Notes under the pieces: model-generated | The model's database searches: none | What the model saw: the letters and a program-made list of their open reading frames with translations, nothing else | What the model was told of the DNA's origin: nothing | Origin: SVTX01 sp045585895 | Lineage (GTDB): Bacteria; Bacillota; Clostridia; Oscillospirales; CAG-272 | Direction of reading: 5' to 3' | Length of the DNA: 64,000 nt | NCBI GenBank assembly: GCA_045585895.1 | Contig: JAZMZI010000084.1 | Coordinates: forward strand, 1 to 64,000 | Translations under genes and position numbers: made by a program | Shown here: in pieces, positions 18,203-28,661 of the stretch | Layout: the number at the start of each line of letters is the position of its first letter | Position numbering within the stretch: position 1 is the first letter of the stretch

Positions 18203-19078
18203 ATGCTGAATCTTTGCGACCCCAAAACGATAAAACAGGTTATGGACATGTTTGGCCTGAACTTTAAAAAGGAGTACGGACAGAACTTTCTGACCGATAA
18301 TATGACGGTTGAAGATATCGCCGACGCTTGCAACGACGATAAGGACATTACCGTTATTGAAATAGGTCCGGGTATCGGATGTATGACCCGCGAGCTTTGC
18401 GAACGATACTCACGCGTCGTTGCATTTGAGATAGACGAAGGGTTGATTCCCGTTCTCAAATATACTCTTGACGGTTATAAAAATGTGACCGTTATCAATG
18501 AGGATATTATGAAGGCTGATCTTGAAAGCACCCTTGCTCCGTATTTTGAGATGGGCAAGGTTGCCGTCTGCGCAAACCTTCCGTATTATATTACTACCCC
18601 AATTCTTATGAAGCTTATAGAAAGCAAGCTTCCCTTCGACAGTATAACGGTCATGGTGCAGACCGAGGTTGCGGAAAGACTTGCTGCCGGTGCCGGAAAG
18701 AAAAATTGCGGCGCCATCACCGCGGCGATAGATTATTACGGTGACGCAAATCTTCTCTTTACCGTCAGCGCTGACAGATTCATGCCTCCTCCAAAGGTTA
18801 CTTCAAGCGTTGTACGCATTGATCTCTGGAAAGACAAGCCCATAAAGCCTATAAGTGAAGAATTGTTTTTCAGAACCGTCAAGGCCGCTTTTGAACAAAG
18901 GAGAAAGACTCTTCCAAATTCACTTATGACGGGTTTTTCCGAAATAAGCAAGGAACGTCTTACCGAAATAATTCAGGAGTGCGGTCTAAAAAGCGATATT
19001 CGCGGAGAAAAGCTTACAGTAGCTGACTTCTGTACCCTTTCCGACCTTTTATATAAAGAGCTTAACTCTGATTTTTGA
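18203..19078 (+). CDS. rsmA: 16S rRNA (A1518/A1519-N6)-dimethyltransferase RsmA
   Basis: This 291-residue KsgA-family enzyme dimethylates two adjacent adenines in helix 45 of 16S rRNA during late 30S assembly. It shows the leader KKEYGQNFLTD, the SAM-binding EIGPGIGCMTREL and the catalytic NLPYYITTPIL. The C-terminal PPPKVTSSVVR segment and helical domain are normal. AAAGGA precedes the ATG. Length is typical. Confidence 0.96.
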   Translation: MLNLCDPKTIKQVMDMFGLNFKKEYGQNFLTDNMTVEDIADACNDDKDITVIEIGPGIGCMTRELCERYSRVVAFEIDEGLIPVLKYTLDGYKNVTVINEDIMKADLESTLAPYFEMGKVAVCANLPYYITTPILMKLIESKLPFDSITVMVQTEVAERLAAGAGKKNCGAITAAIDYYGDANLLFTVSADRFMPPPKVTSSVVRIDLWKDKPIKPISEELFFRTVKAAFEQRRKTLPNSLMTGFSEISKERLTEIIQECGLKSDIRGEKLTVADFCTLSDLLYKELNSDF

Positions 19079-19083
19079 TTATA

Positions 19084-20736
19084 ATGAAAACATTAAGATT
19101 TGTAGTATTATTTGCTGTCGCTCTGTCGGTTCCCTTTCTGTTTTCTGCTTGCGACCAGACGTGCGAACACGAATATTCAGCCGTTTCGTTAGACGCAAAA
19201 TGCGATAGTGCGGTAAGTTACACTCAAAAGTGCGTCAAGTGTGGCGAAGAATCCGAGGTTACTATTCAGCCTGTCGGACACAACTTAAAAAAAACTACGA
19301 CTGCTCCAAATTGCACGTCGGACGGATATACTGAATATACTTGCCACTGCGGATTCTCTTTCAAAAGCGATAAGGTTTCCGCAAAAGGTCACGACTATAA
19401 AGAAACTGTTATTTCGCCAAGCTGTACCGAATCGGGGTACACACTATATACTTGTCGCAATTGCAACAGTACATATAAAGATAAGGTAGTTTCTGCCATC
19501 GGACATGATTTCGTCGGTGTAAAAACAAATGCAAATTGTACCGATCAAGGCTTTACGGAATACTTTTGCCAACGTTGTGACTATTCGTATAAATCGGACT
19601 ATATTGCTCCTCTCGGTCATTCGCTTGATTCTATCGTTACAGATTCCGACTGCCTGAATTCAGGATATACTCGTTCGTCCTGTAATCGTTGTGAGTATTT
19701 TATAATTTCAGATTTCACTCCGCCGAAGGGACACGACTTTTCCGAAGATATTCTGTCCGAAGCGACCTGCAACAGACAAGGTGAGATTTTATATACTTGC
19801 ACTTGCGGTTATTGCTATTCTGAAATCATTGCGCCTTCGGGTCACAGCTTTGAGAAAACGGTTGTATCACCTACTGTATCGGATATGGGATATACCGAGT
19901 TCTCTTGCTATTGCGGATTTTCCTACAAAGGTGATTTCCGCTTTTACAGTGACATTCTCGAAAATGCTTACGCCAACAACGATCAAGTATTGGCTCGAGG
20001 TATTGATATATCAAAATGGAATCATAAGGTCGATTCAAGCGGAAACTACGAGCCAATAGATTGGGTTTCTCTTAAAGAATCGGGTGTTGATTACGTAATT
20101 TTGAAGATAGGAAGTACCTCACGCGACGGTGGAACTCTCGGCGGACTTGAACCTACCTTTGAAATGGATTATCACGGCGCTAAAGCCGCTGGAATAGACG
20201 TTGGAGTATATTATTTTACATATGCGACAACCGTTTCCGAAATACGCAAGGACGCGGAGGCGATCCTTTCTTGGCTTGATGGCAAGCAATTTGAGTATCC
20301 GATATATCTTGATATTGAGGATGAGCCTAACGAAGGATATTATCCAAGCGAGATCGCTTCTCCGATACTTACCGAAATGTGTCTCGAATTCTTTTCTGCC
20401 CTTCAAAAGGAAGGTTATTATACAGGACTTTACGTTAATAACGAGTTCTTATTCAATATTTTACAGACGGACAACATGATCGCACTTTTCGAGATCTGGT
20501 ATGCGAGATATCCTTCACTTGATCCTATAGAATGGAACGTTGATAATGAAAACTTACCTTCTTGGAATGTGGAAAAGTACGGAGAACACCTCGGAATGTG
20601 GCAATACAGTATGAAGGGTACTCATCCGAGCATTTTAGGCGATCTTGATCTGAATTTTGCCTATAAGAATTACCCCGATCTGATAAAAAATAATGCATTT
20701 AACGGTTTTGATGATGCTATACAGTCGGATGAGTAA
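19084..20736 (+). CDS. GH25 lysozyme-like lipoprotein with Cys-pair repeats
   Basis: The chosen ATG (550 residues) gives a signal peptide with lipobox LFSAC (Cys23), so the protein is membrane-anchored outside the cell. Residues 27-290 hold about six repeats of roughly 40 residues. Each has the pattern C, then a G-Y-T-E-Y-T-C-type core with C-x-x-C or C-x-C, and ends in a GH pair, as if each binds a metal. Residues 304-535 are a GH25 muramidase domain starting ARGIDISKWNHK with the acidic motif YLDIEDEP (near 410) and ending in LDLNFA. GH25 enzymes cut the MurNAc-GlcNAc bond of peptidoglycan. It directly follows rsmA. An upstream TTG at 19075 is a less likely start. Confidence 0.88.
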   Translation: MKTLRFVVLFAVALSVPFLFSACDQTCEHEYSAVSLDAKCDSAVSYTQKCVKCGEESEVTIQPVGHNLKKTTTAPNCTSDGYTEYTCHCGFSFKSDKVSAKGHDYKETVISPSCTESGYTLYTCRNCNSTYKDKVVSAIGHDFVGVKTNANCTDQGFTEYFCQRCDYSYKSDYIAPLGHSLDSIVTDSDCLNSGYTRSSCNRCEYFIISDFTPPKGHDFSEDILSEATCNRQGEILYTCTCGYCYSEIIAPSGHSFEKTVVSPTVSDMGYTEFSCYCGFSYKGDFRFYSDILENAYANNDQVLARGIDISKWNHKVDSSGNYEPIDWVSLKESGVDYVILKIGSTSRDGGTLGGLEPTFEMDYHGAKAAGIDVGVYYFTYATTVSEIRKDAEAILSWLDGKQFEYPIYLDIEDEPNEGYYPSEIASPILTEMCLEFFSALQKEGYYTGLYVNNEFLFNILQTDNMIALFEIWYARYPSLDPIEWNVDNENLPSWNVEKYGEHLGMWQYSMKGTHPSILGDLDLNFAYKNYPDLIKNNAFNGFDDAIQSDE

Positions 20737-20902
20737 TAGGCCAATCCTTCAGTTTATCAACAATTAATTTACATTATTTTGAAGATGATGTTAATAAAAG
20801 TCAATATTCTGTGATAATATATATCATTTACAAATAAGCCAAAAAGGTGTATCATTATATTGTGTATACCGATACCATAAATTGTTAAAGAGAGGATACA
20901 TT

Positions 20903-23900
20903 ATGAAAAGAAAGATCACACAAATTTTGGCTCTGTTTCTATCGGCAGTAATGACTTGCGGAGTTATCTCCTCGTGTTCGGATCCTACTGAAAGTACTGA
21001 TACCGAAAGTAACGTTGTATCATCTGACGAAAAAACAGATAATACAAGTGTCGAGAATAGTAGTGACTCAACTGGGTCGATTGGCGGTGATATTACTGTT
21101 GATAACAACACCGTTTCGAGCAGTAACGCCGATTCAAACGGAAGCGAAATTGAGTCAGACGACGATACTCTCCCGAGTTCGAGTACCGAAAGCGATACCG
21201 ACTCCGGTGATGATACTCTCCTCGGCTCGTCTACCGAGAGTGATACCGACTCCGGTGATGATACTCTCCCCGGCTCGTCTACCGAGAGTGATACCGACTC
21301 CGGTGACGATACTCTCCCCGGATCGTCTACCGAGAGCGATACCGACTCCGGTGACGATACTCTCCCCGGATCGTCTACCGAGAGTGATACCGAACCGAAA
21401 AATGATTCTCCTTCTGCGTCCGATTCGGTAATGCTGCCGTCTATTCAGTATGCTGATCAGATTGCCAACGGCGTTCAGGCATATTACACCGATGCAAGCA
21501 GAAGCAATTACCGCGTACAAAATATGAATATGTATTTTGAGTTTTCACTCAAGAATACCAAGCTTCCCACGGTCCTTGCAAACAAAAACGGCGGTGTATA
21601 TCTTGAAAACACCATGGACGTGTTCGTTAAGCTGAAGGACGGGGAGCGTATTTTCGCATCCGAGTCTTCTCAAAAGAACGCTCGCCCCAATATTTACCGC
21701 TTAGGCTATTACTACTACGACGTTCATTTTCTCGATCAGGACTTTATCGGTAAGGTCAACGTTTTGAAAACACAGGACGTCGATTGCAGACTCTTCTCCA
21801 GAAAAAGCGATGCCGTAACCGGTTTGCAGACAAAGGAAAATTCTATACGCATAAGAACGAACCCCAACGGATATATTTATATGCCCATAGAAGCTATGAG
21901 CTTTGATGCAAGCGAGTATAATGCGATCACCTTTAAGCTGAAGGCTGCCAATATTTCTTACATCAGAGTGTATTACATAACGGGAGACAGAACTGGACAC
22001 ACCGAAGAACAAGCGGTCAGCATCGACGCGATAGCCGACGCCGACAATTATCACGAGTATACCGTTCAACTGTCTGCGGGACAGGATTACAACGGCGAGG
22101 TTAAGGCGCTTCGTATAGATTTCAGAGGCGTAGGTGAAAACGAGGTCATCAATATCGAGGACTTTAACCTGGCTAAAGTTGAATCCGAAGGTGCTCCTCT
22201 TTACCTTGACAGGACCCTGCATACTTATTCCGACAAGCTTCATCAAGAGCTTCATATAATCGCAACCGAAGAGGTCAACGATATCGAAGAGATCGGTATG
22301 ATAACCAAGATCGCCGCAAATACCGTTGATGCTCTTATCGTGAAGGATGCCGCGGGCGCTCATAATTCCCTTTCAAACGTTGACTGGGACAGCGCAGAAT
22401 ATATCGGATTTGATATTAAAAACGTCGGCGTTTTCGGTTATATTCTTCCCAACCACAAGAATGCGGGCAAAATGACCGTTACGCTTGTTGACGGATATTA
22501 CGTTATCGAACAGGTAACCGCTCCCGAAAACGGAACCATACTTCCTATCGACGGCAAGAATACTTACACAAGTAACGATTTCTTTACGGGTCAGCGTCTT
22601 TATACCGACACCACCCACAGCTTTAACGATTTCATCCGTGAAGCCGAGTGGGAGAGAAATCCTCTCGGACGTGAGATAGGTTCTTCCGCGTTTATTGAAT
22701 ACGATGCTTTTTCGGGTTCATACAACTTCAAAATCGACGGTACCGGTTTTAACGGTCCCTTCTTCTACGAGCAGAATTATCATTATACTATAAATGCTAA
22801 ATTCAGAAGCTCCGTAGACAGACCTATCTATATCAAAACTATTGCTTCGGGCGGTTGTCTTGAAAACGCTGTAATTCTCGACGGATCGGATCTTCTGATT
22901 CCCATCAGCCCCGAGGTCTCCAAGAACTTCGGCGGTGAGAACGAGGAGCCTATCTACTACAGCGGTGATGAGGTTTACAGTGAAACACTCTTCCCGCTTT
23001 TGCTTCCCGCAGGCAGAAGAGTGGATATAGATATTCTTAACCTCTATCAGAATTGGGGCAGATTCCCCCTCAAGCAGCTCTCATCCATCCAGTATTTCTG
23101 GCCTTATTATCATCTTTCCGTAGGTACTACCGAGACGAGCTGCATTTCTCCTTGGTACGGCGCCCGCGACCTCTGGACTCTTCCCGACTTCCGTTCGCAG
23201 TCTATGCCTTATTGGTTCGAGCTTGAAGAGGACAAGGGATACAGCAATCAGCCTCAGCACACTCACGCAGGATATCAGTATTTCCTCCAATATACTGCCG
23301 CTGACGGAAATCATTACGCTACCGAGAATATTTCCAACGTAATTGATTCTTCGGGTCCTGTTTACGTCGACGTTGAAATGACCTATATTTCCGACGACGG
23401 TAAGATCAAGGTAAGCTACAACCACATCGAGATGCCTCAAGAGGATGAGCTTCGCGCATACTACGAGATCGAATACGAAATACTCGACGAGATCACCATC
23501 AACGATTTCAGAAACAACTTCTCCTTCTACTCTTTCGAGGGTTTCTCGGGAAAGTATACCAAGATGGGCTATCTTGCCGAAGACAATACTATCGTTCACA
23601 AGGACACTAATCTTACCGATACTCCCGAAACGATTGTTTTGGGCAACCAATCGCCTTACGTCTCGCTTTACGGTCTTGTTGCCAATGGAGATTGGGCTAA
23701 TAACAACGCAAATCTCGGATTGGTAATTTATAACTCCAAGTTTGTATTTAGCGGCGAAGAATGCACCGAGAACTTCGTCATTACGGGCGCTAACGCTAAG
23801 TACAGTCTCTCTCTTGATCTTGATACCGTTACCCTTAAACCCGGTGATACTATGAAGATCAATATGATCGTTATGCCTTGGGGACACTACGATACGACTG

Positions 23901-26900
23901 ATGACGCAAGCGTCAGAAACGTTCGTGATAACACTTGTCTCGATCCCCTCAGAATTGATGCGGTAAAAGGCTTGATCATGGAAAGCGTATACGTTCCCAA
24001 GTTGAGAAGCGACGACGGTAAATCCGCAGAATTCACTATTCACGGCGGTGCAGATAACGTTCCCGTCAGAATATACGGATTCAATAAGCTCACTGCTCCA
24101 AAGATCTATAAGCTTGTCAACGACGAGTGGGTCGAATACGTTGTCAGTTCGGTAAATGATGCCGATAAGATGGGCAACAGACACTATTACGACGGATATT
24201 TTGCTTATTATGACGACGACGGCACGTATTCGTACGCATTCGTTATCGATGCCGACGTTGACGACGGATGCACCTTCAAAATCGAGGCGGATAAAGACTT
24301 CAACCGTTGGCCTACCATCGATCAGGGAGAAACCGACTCGCCTATTAACGTTTACGTTCCCGCGTCCAAGCTCAGTGCAATGGTATCCGTTGGCGCCGTT
24401 GAGGGTATAGGCAATATCGTTCTTTCCGAGGACGGCTCTTATATCAGATTTTACGGAGACGGCTCGGGCAAGGCAGAATCCTACTTCAACGTTTACACGG
24501 CTGCCACAGAGCCTTCGGCAACAGGTAAGTATATCGTGCTGAAATACCGTATTCCCGATACTAACCCCGAAAGCAACTGGTTTGAGTTCTTTACGTCCAC
24601 CGACGCTTCCGCCGATATGAAAAAATGCGGTGTCAGCGGCGGAACGGTAATTAAGGATAACGAGTGGCACATTATGGTCATCGACGTAGTCGAGAGAGGT
24701 AATGCAAACTTTACGTCCGAGGGAGAAGAATATTTTGCCGAATATTTGAGATTTGACGTATTCAACGCAAGCAACGGATTTGCCGAAACAAGCTATATCG
24801 ATATCGCTTACGTCGGATTTACCGATGAGCTTTCCGATATTCCCGCACTTGAGTCCACTATGCCGAATGCTTGCGATCAGTACACCGTTTATACAAAGGC
24901 AAACGCTTACACCATATACGATATGAAGGGCAATACCCTTGAAGAAAACAACGGCTCGGGCATCGTTAACAAGGTATACGTTGCTCCCGAAAACAACAGA
25001 GACTACTCCGAATCCAAGACGCCTTATATCTCCTCTATCGATTTTATTAACGGACTTGGAGACGGCGAGACGACTAATCCCGCGTACAATAATTTCAGAA
25101 GCGATGATAGCAACGGAGTAAAGGTTATCAACTTTGACGGCGGAACTGTCGGAAACGCTTACCTTACCGTTGCGGGATGGACTCTCGTATACGAGGGTAT
25201 TGAAAAGTTCGTTTGGTCCGCAGACGGAGGTAAGACATGGTACGATGCGGAACTTTACCCTGCCAACAAGGTCTTAGGCGCAGCTTCCGAAGGAGTAAAG
25301 GCGGCAGGTGACGGTCATTTTGCCACAAGAGTTGAAGGCTTCAACAAGGATACCTACGATCAGAAGTTTTACGCGAATACCATGTATCAGGGTAACTACA
25401 ACGTTCCCTCGGGTATTGCGGCGCACCTCGTTGATTACGTAGGTCAGACCGTAAACGTTACCTTTGCCGTAGTTCCCTCCAACGACCCTCAGAACGTTTG
25501 CGTTATCGGACATATTGAAAACGTCAGAGTTTACGAAAACGAAGAGTCTGCCGCCGAGGGGGAAAAGTGCAAGCACGATACTCCCAAAACCTACGTGTTC
25601 ATCGACGACGGAAATCCCGAGACCGAGGGAGCGATAATCGCACAGAAGTGCCGTTGCGGCGAGGTTACGCTCGGAACCGACATTCCCGCATACGTTTACT
25701 TCTTCGGAAGGATTAACGATATGACCACGGCACCCACCGTCAGTGAAAACAGAACGGGACTCAAAATTATCGATGCGAAGAATTTTAAGATCGATAACAC
25801 CGATAAATCATTTACCGCAAAAGAAAACGGTGAACTGTATTTTGACGGTTGGGCAGGCCTTAACGGCGGTATCAAAGATATCGTATTTAAGGTATTTGAT
25901 GCAAACGGAAACGAGCTGACTAACGGTTGGACCTCAAGCGGAGCTGAAATATCCTCAAGAAACGACCTTGGCGAAGAAATGGCTAAGAGAGGAATTGAAA
26001 CCGAATTCGGTAAGGGCTATAAGTTCACGCTGCATCTTGATCGCTATATTAGTGTAAAGGATGAAGAAGTAACGGTTAAACTTGCTTTCGTTGCCGCGGG
26101 CGCACCCGAAGGAAGCAACGACAAGTACGTTTATATTTGTGAGATCAACAATGTAAAGGTTCCTGCCGAGCCTTCCGATTACGTTGAACCCGAGGATCCC
26201 GACGAGCCTACCCCCGATGAGCCCGAAGAGACCGATCCCGAGGAAACTACCGATCCCGAGGAAACAGAATCCGACGATACCGATAATACTTCTCCCTACA
26301 TTGACCCCGAAAACGCTCAGGGATATAACAAATCAAATACTTCCTACGTTGCAGGTATCGATTTTATAAACGGTATCGGAGACGGCGAAGCAGATAATCC
26401 CGCTTTCAACAATTTCAGAAGTAACGATGTCGTTGGCGTTAAGGTTATTAATTTCAACAATTCCACTTCAGGAAATGCATATCTTACCATGGCAGGATGG
26501 ACTCTCGTTTATGAGGGTGTTGAAAAGTTTGTTTGGTCTGCTGACGGAGGAAAAACCTGGCACGATGCGGAGCTTCACCCGGCATCTAAGGTTTTGAATA
26601 ACGCTACGGGTGGAATCAAGGGGGTTGGAGACAGTCACTTCGCTAATCGAGTTACCGGTTTTGACAAGGACACTTACAACCAAGAATTCTATGCAAATTG
26701 CGTATACCAAGGTAATGCAACAGTGGTATCGGGTATTGCGGCTCATCTCACCGACTATGTCGGCCAAGAGGTTGACGTCACTTTTGCCGCCGTGCCCAAG
26801 AACGATACGGACGGACTCTGTATCATCGCTCATATTGAAAACGTCAGAGTCTATGCAAGCGACGCCGATGCGGAAGCAGGCGAGCCTTGCAAGCACCAGA

Positions 26901-28573
26901 CCGTTGCGTCTTACGTATTTATAAGTGATAACGATCCTAATACGGAAAAAGCACTTGTAGCAAGAAAGTGCCGTTGCGGCGAGGTTACCATAATGACGGG
27001 TGATCCCTCGTACGTTATGTTCTTCAATAGCATTGGCGGAGTAAGCATCGCACCCACCGCTACCGATCATACGAAGGGTTATATCACGATCAGCGCTTCT
27101 GATCTTAACGTAAACGGCGTTTCAAAGAGTTTTGCGGCAAATGAGAAAGGCGAGCTTTCATTCAGCACTTGGTGCGGTCTTAACGGCGGTATCAAGGATA
27201 TCGTATTCAAGGTGTTTGACGCAAACGGCAACGAGCTTACGAGCGGATGGACTTCTACAAAAACTTCTCTGAATACCAATTCAGCCCTTGATTCCGAAAT
27301 GACAAAGCGCGGAATTGAGCCGGAGTACGGAAGGAACGCAAACTTTACCCTTAAGCTTTCACAGTATATCAAGGCTAAGGACGACGTTGTTACCGTAAAG
27401 CTTGCTTTCGTAGCACACGGAGCTCCTTCCGACAGCAACGATAAATACGTTTATATTTGCGAGATTACAAACGTTTCTGTTCCCGCAGAGCCTACTGACG
27501 ATTTTGAACCCGAGATCCCCGAGGCAAGTGATAAATCCTTTATAACGTATTTTGACAGAATCACCGGAGAAAATCAGGTTGCAATAAAAAATTCAACTAC
27601 CTCCAACGTTTACGTTTTTGATTTTGCTTCTGCCGCAAGCAAAGGCGATGCAACGATAACCCTTGCAGGTTGGGCAGGCGTTAAGGGCGGAGCCACGGCT
27701 ATCGCTTATAAGGTTGCAACTAAAGACGGAAGCTCTGAATGGATAGTATTGAATGGCGGTCTTACAGACGCCGAAGATGCCGTTGAAGGCGCAGTTACGT
27801 CTGCAAAACCCGATATTTCTGCCGAGCACGCTTACCGCTATACCGCAACCGCCGACCTTAAGGATTATATCGGAAAGACTGTCTACGTAACCTTTGCAAT
27901 AATTTCCTCCGATGACGGCTCCTATATTCCCTTCTTTATGGCGAATAATTTGAAGGTCGTTTGCGATCATACCGTAGTCGATCCCGATTCACAATACGTA
28001 TTCGTTGACGACAACGATCAGAGTACCGATGAAGCCAAGATCGCCGCTAAGTGTATCTGCGGAAATCAGGCTACGCCTCAGTCTCCCGCATACGTGTTCT
28101 ATTTCCAAGAGGTTATAGGATCAAGCAGCACGAAGGGACTACATTCTTGCGAAAACTCTACGGGCTATAAAAAGATCAACGCTTCCGAATTTGATATAAC
28201 CGCAGACGAGAACGGCGTGATCGAGATCGACGGTTGGGGAGGAGTCGTTGAAGGCTCTTCAAAGATCGTATTTAAGATCTACGGTGCCGACGGAAACGAA
28301 TTGACCGAAGGCTGGACCGATTTTGACAGCGCAAGTGTTACTTCGGCTACTAATGAAGACGCAATAGTCGCCGAAATGACAAAGCGTAATATCGAGGGCG
28401 ATGCGGCTAAAAGATTTATGAATATGAAGATAGATCTTACAAGCTATCTTGAAAACGGCTCTTCCGTTACGATCAAGCTTGCTATGCTCTGTGACGGGGC
28501 ACCCGAGGGCAGCAACGATCAGTATATTTATCTCTGCGAGATAAACGGTGTTACCGCTGCTCCCGCTAACTGA
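20903..28573 (+). CDS. Giant modular surface lipoprotein (2,556 aa)
   Basis: The ATG at 20903 follows AGAGAGGA and gives a signal peptide with lipobox VISSC (Cys25). Residues 30-175 are a Ser/Thr/Asp/Gly-rich stalk holding five 16-residue repeats. Residues 175-1360 form a long extracellular region, likely beta-rich, with repeated Tyr- and Asp-rich segments and no family I recognise. From about residue 1370 the protein has three units, each with an A domain (core GWTLVYEGVEKFVWSADGG), a Cys mini-module (C-K/D-H ... C-x-C-G) and a B domain (GLNGGIKDIVFKVFDANGN). The A domains start near 1376, 1816 and 2235. A Pro/Glu/Asp linker lies near 1760-1800. It ends at a terminator. I infer a cell-surface glycan- or substrate-binding role; the enzyme status is unknown. 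Confidence 0.85.
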   Translation: MKRKITQILALFLSAVMTCGVISSCSDPTESTDTESNVVSSDEKTDNTSVENSSDSTGSIGGDITVDNNTVSSSNADSNGSEIESDDDTLPSSSTESDTDSGDDTLLGSSTESDTDSGDDTLPGSSTESDTDSGDDTLPGSSTESDTDSGDDTLPGSSTESDTEPKNDSPSASDSVMLPSIQYADQIANGVQAYYTDASRSNYRVQNMNMYFEFSLKNTKLPTVLANKNGGVYLENTMDVFVKLKDGERIFASESSQKNARPNIYRLGYYYYDVHFLDQDFIGKVNVLKTQDVDCRLFSRKSDAVTGLQTKENSIRIRTNPNGYIYMPIEAMSFDASEYNAITFKLKAANISYIRVYYITGDRTGHTEEQAVSIDAIADADNYHEYTVQLSAGQDYNGEVKALRIDFRGVGENEVINIEDFNLAKVESEGAPLYLDRTLHTYSDKLHQELHIIATEEVNDIEEIGMITKIAANTVDALIVKDAAGAHNSLSNVDWDSAEYIGFDIKNVGVFGYILPNHKNAGKMTVTLVDGYYVIEQVTAPENGTILPIDGKNTYTSNDFFTGQRLYTDTTHSFNDFIREAEWERNPLGREIGSSAFIEYDAFSGSYNFKIDGTGFNGPFFYEQNYHYTINAKFRSSVDRPIYIKTIASGGCLENAVILDGSDLLIPISPEVSKNFGGENEEPIYYSGDEVYSETLFPLLLPAGRRVDIDILNLYQNWGRFPLKQLSSIQYFWPYYHLSVGTTETSCISPWYGARDLWTLPDFRSQSMPYWFELEEDKGYSNQPQHTHAGYQYFLQYTAADGNHYATENISNVIDSSGPVYVDVEMTYISDDGKIKVSYNHIEMPQEDELRAYYEIEYEILDEITINDFRNNFSFYSFEGFSGKYTKMGYLAEDNTIVHKDTNLTDTPETIVLGNQSPYVSLYGLVANGDWANNNANLGLVIYNSKFVFSGEECTENFVITGANAKYSLSLDLDTVTLKPGDTMKINMIVMPWGHYDTTDDASVRNVRDNTCLDPLRIDAVKGLIMESVYVPKLRSDDGKSAEFTIHGGADNVPVRIYGFNKLTAPKIYKLVNDEWVEYVVSSVNDADKMGNRHYYDGYFAYYDDDGTYSYAFVIDADVDDGCTFKIEADKDFNRWPTIDQGETDSPINVYVPASKLSAMVSVGAVEGIGNIVLSEDGSYIRFYGDGSGKAESYFNVYTAATEPSATGKYIVLKYRIPDTNPESNWFEFFTSTDASADMKKCGVSGGTVIKDNEWHIMVIDVVERGNANFTSEGEEYFAEYLRFDVFNASNGFAETSYIDIAYVGFTDELSDIPALESTMPNACDQYTVYTKANAYTIYDMKGNTLEENNGSGIVNKVYVAPENNRDYSESKTPYISSIDFINGLGDGETTNPAYNNFRSDDSNGVKVINFDGGTVGNAYLTVAGWTLVYEGIEKFVWSADGGKTWYDAELYPANKVLGAASEGVKAAGDGHFATRVEGFNKDTYDQKFYANTMYQGNYNVPSGIAAHLVDYVGQTVNVTFAVVPSNDPQNVCVIGHIENVRVYENEESAAEGEKCKHDTPKTYVFIDDGNPETEGAIIAQKCRCGEVTLGTDIPAYVYFFGRINDMTTAPTVSENRTGLKIIDAKNFKIDNTDKSFTAKENGELYFDGWAGLNGGIKDIVFKVFDANGNELTNGWTSSGAEISSRNDLGEEMAKRGIETEFGKGYKFTLHLDRYISVKDEEVTVKLAFVAAGAPEGSNDKYVYICEINNVKVPAEPSDYVEPEDPDEPTPDEPEETDPEETTDPEETESDDTDNTSPYIDPENAQGYNKSNTSYVAGIDFINGIGDGEADNPAFNNFRSNDVVGVKVINFNNSTSGNAYLTMAGWTLVYEGVEKFVWSADGGKTWHDAELHPASKVLNNATGGIKGVGDSHFANRVTGFDKDTYNQEFYANCVYQGNATVVSGIAAHLTDYVGQEVDVTFAAVPKNDTDGLCIIAHIENVRVYASDADAEAGEPCKHQTVASYVFISDNDPNTEKALVARKCRCGEVTIMTGDPSYVMFFNSIGGVSIAPTATDHTKGYITISASDLNVNGVSKSFAANEKGELSFSTWCGLNGGIKDIVFKVFDANGNELTSGWTSTKTSLNTNSALDSEMTKRGIEPEYGRNANFTLKLSQYIKAKDDVVTVKLAFVAHGAPSDSNDKYVYICEITNVSVPAEPTDDFEPEIPEASDKSFITYFDRITGENQVAIKNSTTSNVYVFDFASAASKGDATITLAGWAGVKGGATAIAYKVATKDGSSEWIVLNGGLTDAEDAVEGAVTSAKPDISAEHAYRYTATADLKDYIGKTVYVTFAIISSDDGSYIPFFMANNLKVVCDHTVVDPDSQYVFVDDNDQSTDEAKIAAKCICGNQATPQSPAYVFYFQEVIGSSSTKGLHSCENSTGYKKINASEFDITADENGVIEIDGWGGVVEGSSKIVFKIYGADGNELTEGWTDFDSASVTSATNEDAIVAEMTKRNIEGDAAKRFMNMKIDLTSYLENGSSVTIKLAMLCDGAPEGSNDQYIYLCEINGVTAAPAN
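21161..21400 (+). repeat. 48-bp in-frame tandem repeat, five units
   Basis: Units begin at 21161, 21209, 21257, 21305 and 21353. Each encodes 16 residues of the type DDTLPGSSTESDTDSG. Units 2-5 are nearly identical in DNA, the first is more diverged and the last trails into unique sequence. Because 48 is a multiple of three, unit loss or gain changes stalk length without a frameshift. Confidence 0.95.
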
Positions 28574-28586
28574 TTTATAAAAATAT

Positions 28587-28614
28587 GACCCACGGGCAAC
28601 CGTGGGTCGTTTTT
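28587..28614 (+). terminator. Terminator of the giant lipoprotein gene
   Basis: A 9-bp stem GACCCACGG/CCGTGGGTC with a GCAA tetraloop is followed by GTTTTTTG. Confidence 0.92.
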
Positions 28615-28625
28615 TGTATTAAAAA

Positions 28626-28648
28626 GCCCGAGGGCAATTCCCTCGGGC
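28626..28648 (-). terminator. Terminator of typA
   Basis: A 9-bp stem GCCCGAGGG/CCCTCGGGC is followed on the minus strand by five T. It lies back to back with the plus-strand terminator. Confidence 0.9.
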
Positions 28649-28661
28649 TGAATACTTATAA

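Noticed and set aside
21161..21400. A CRISPR-like repeat array
   Set aside because: The 48-bp units are contiguous with no spacers, are in frame within a surface-protein gene, and have no cas genes nearby.
23081..24670. A 529-residue open frame opposite the giant lipoprotein
   Set aside because: It is a shadow of a long, Asp- and Tyr-rich real frame; no motifs or start signals were found.
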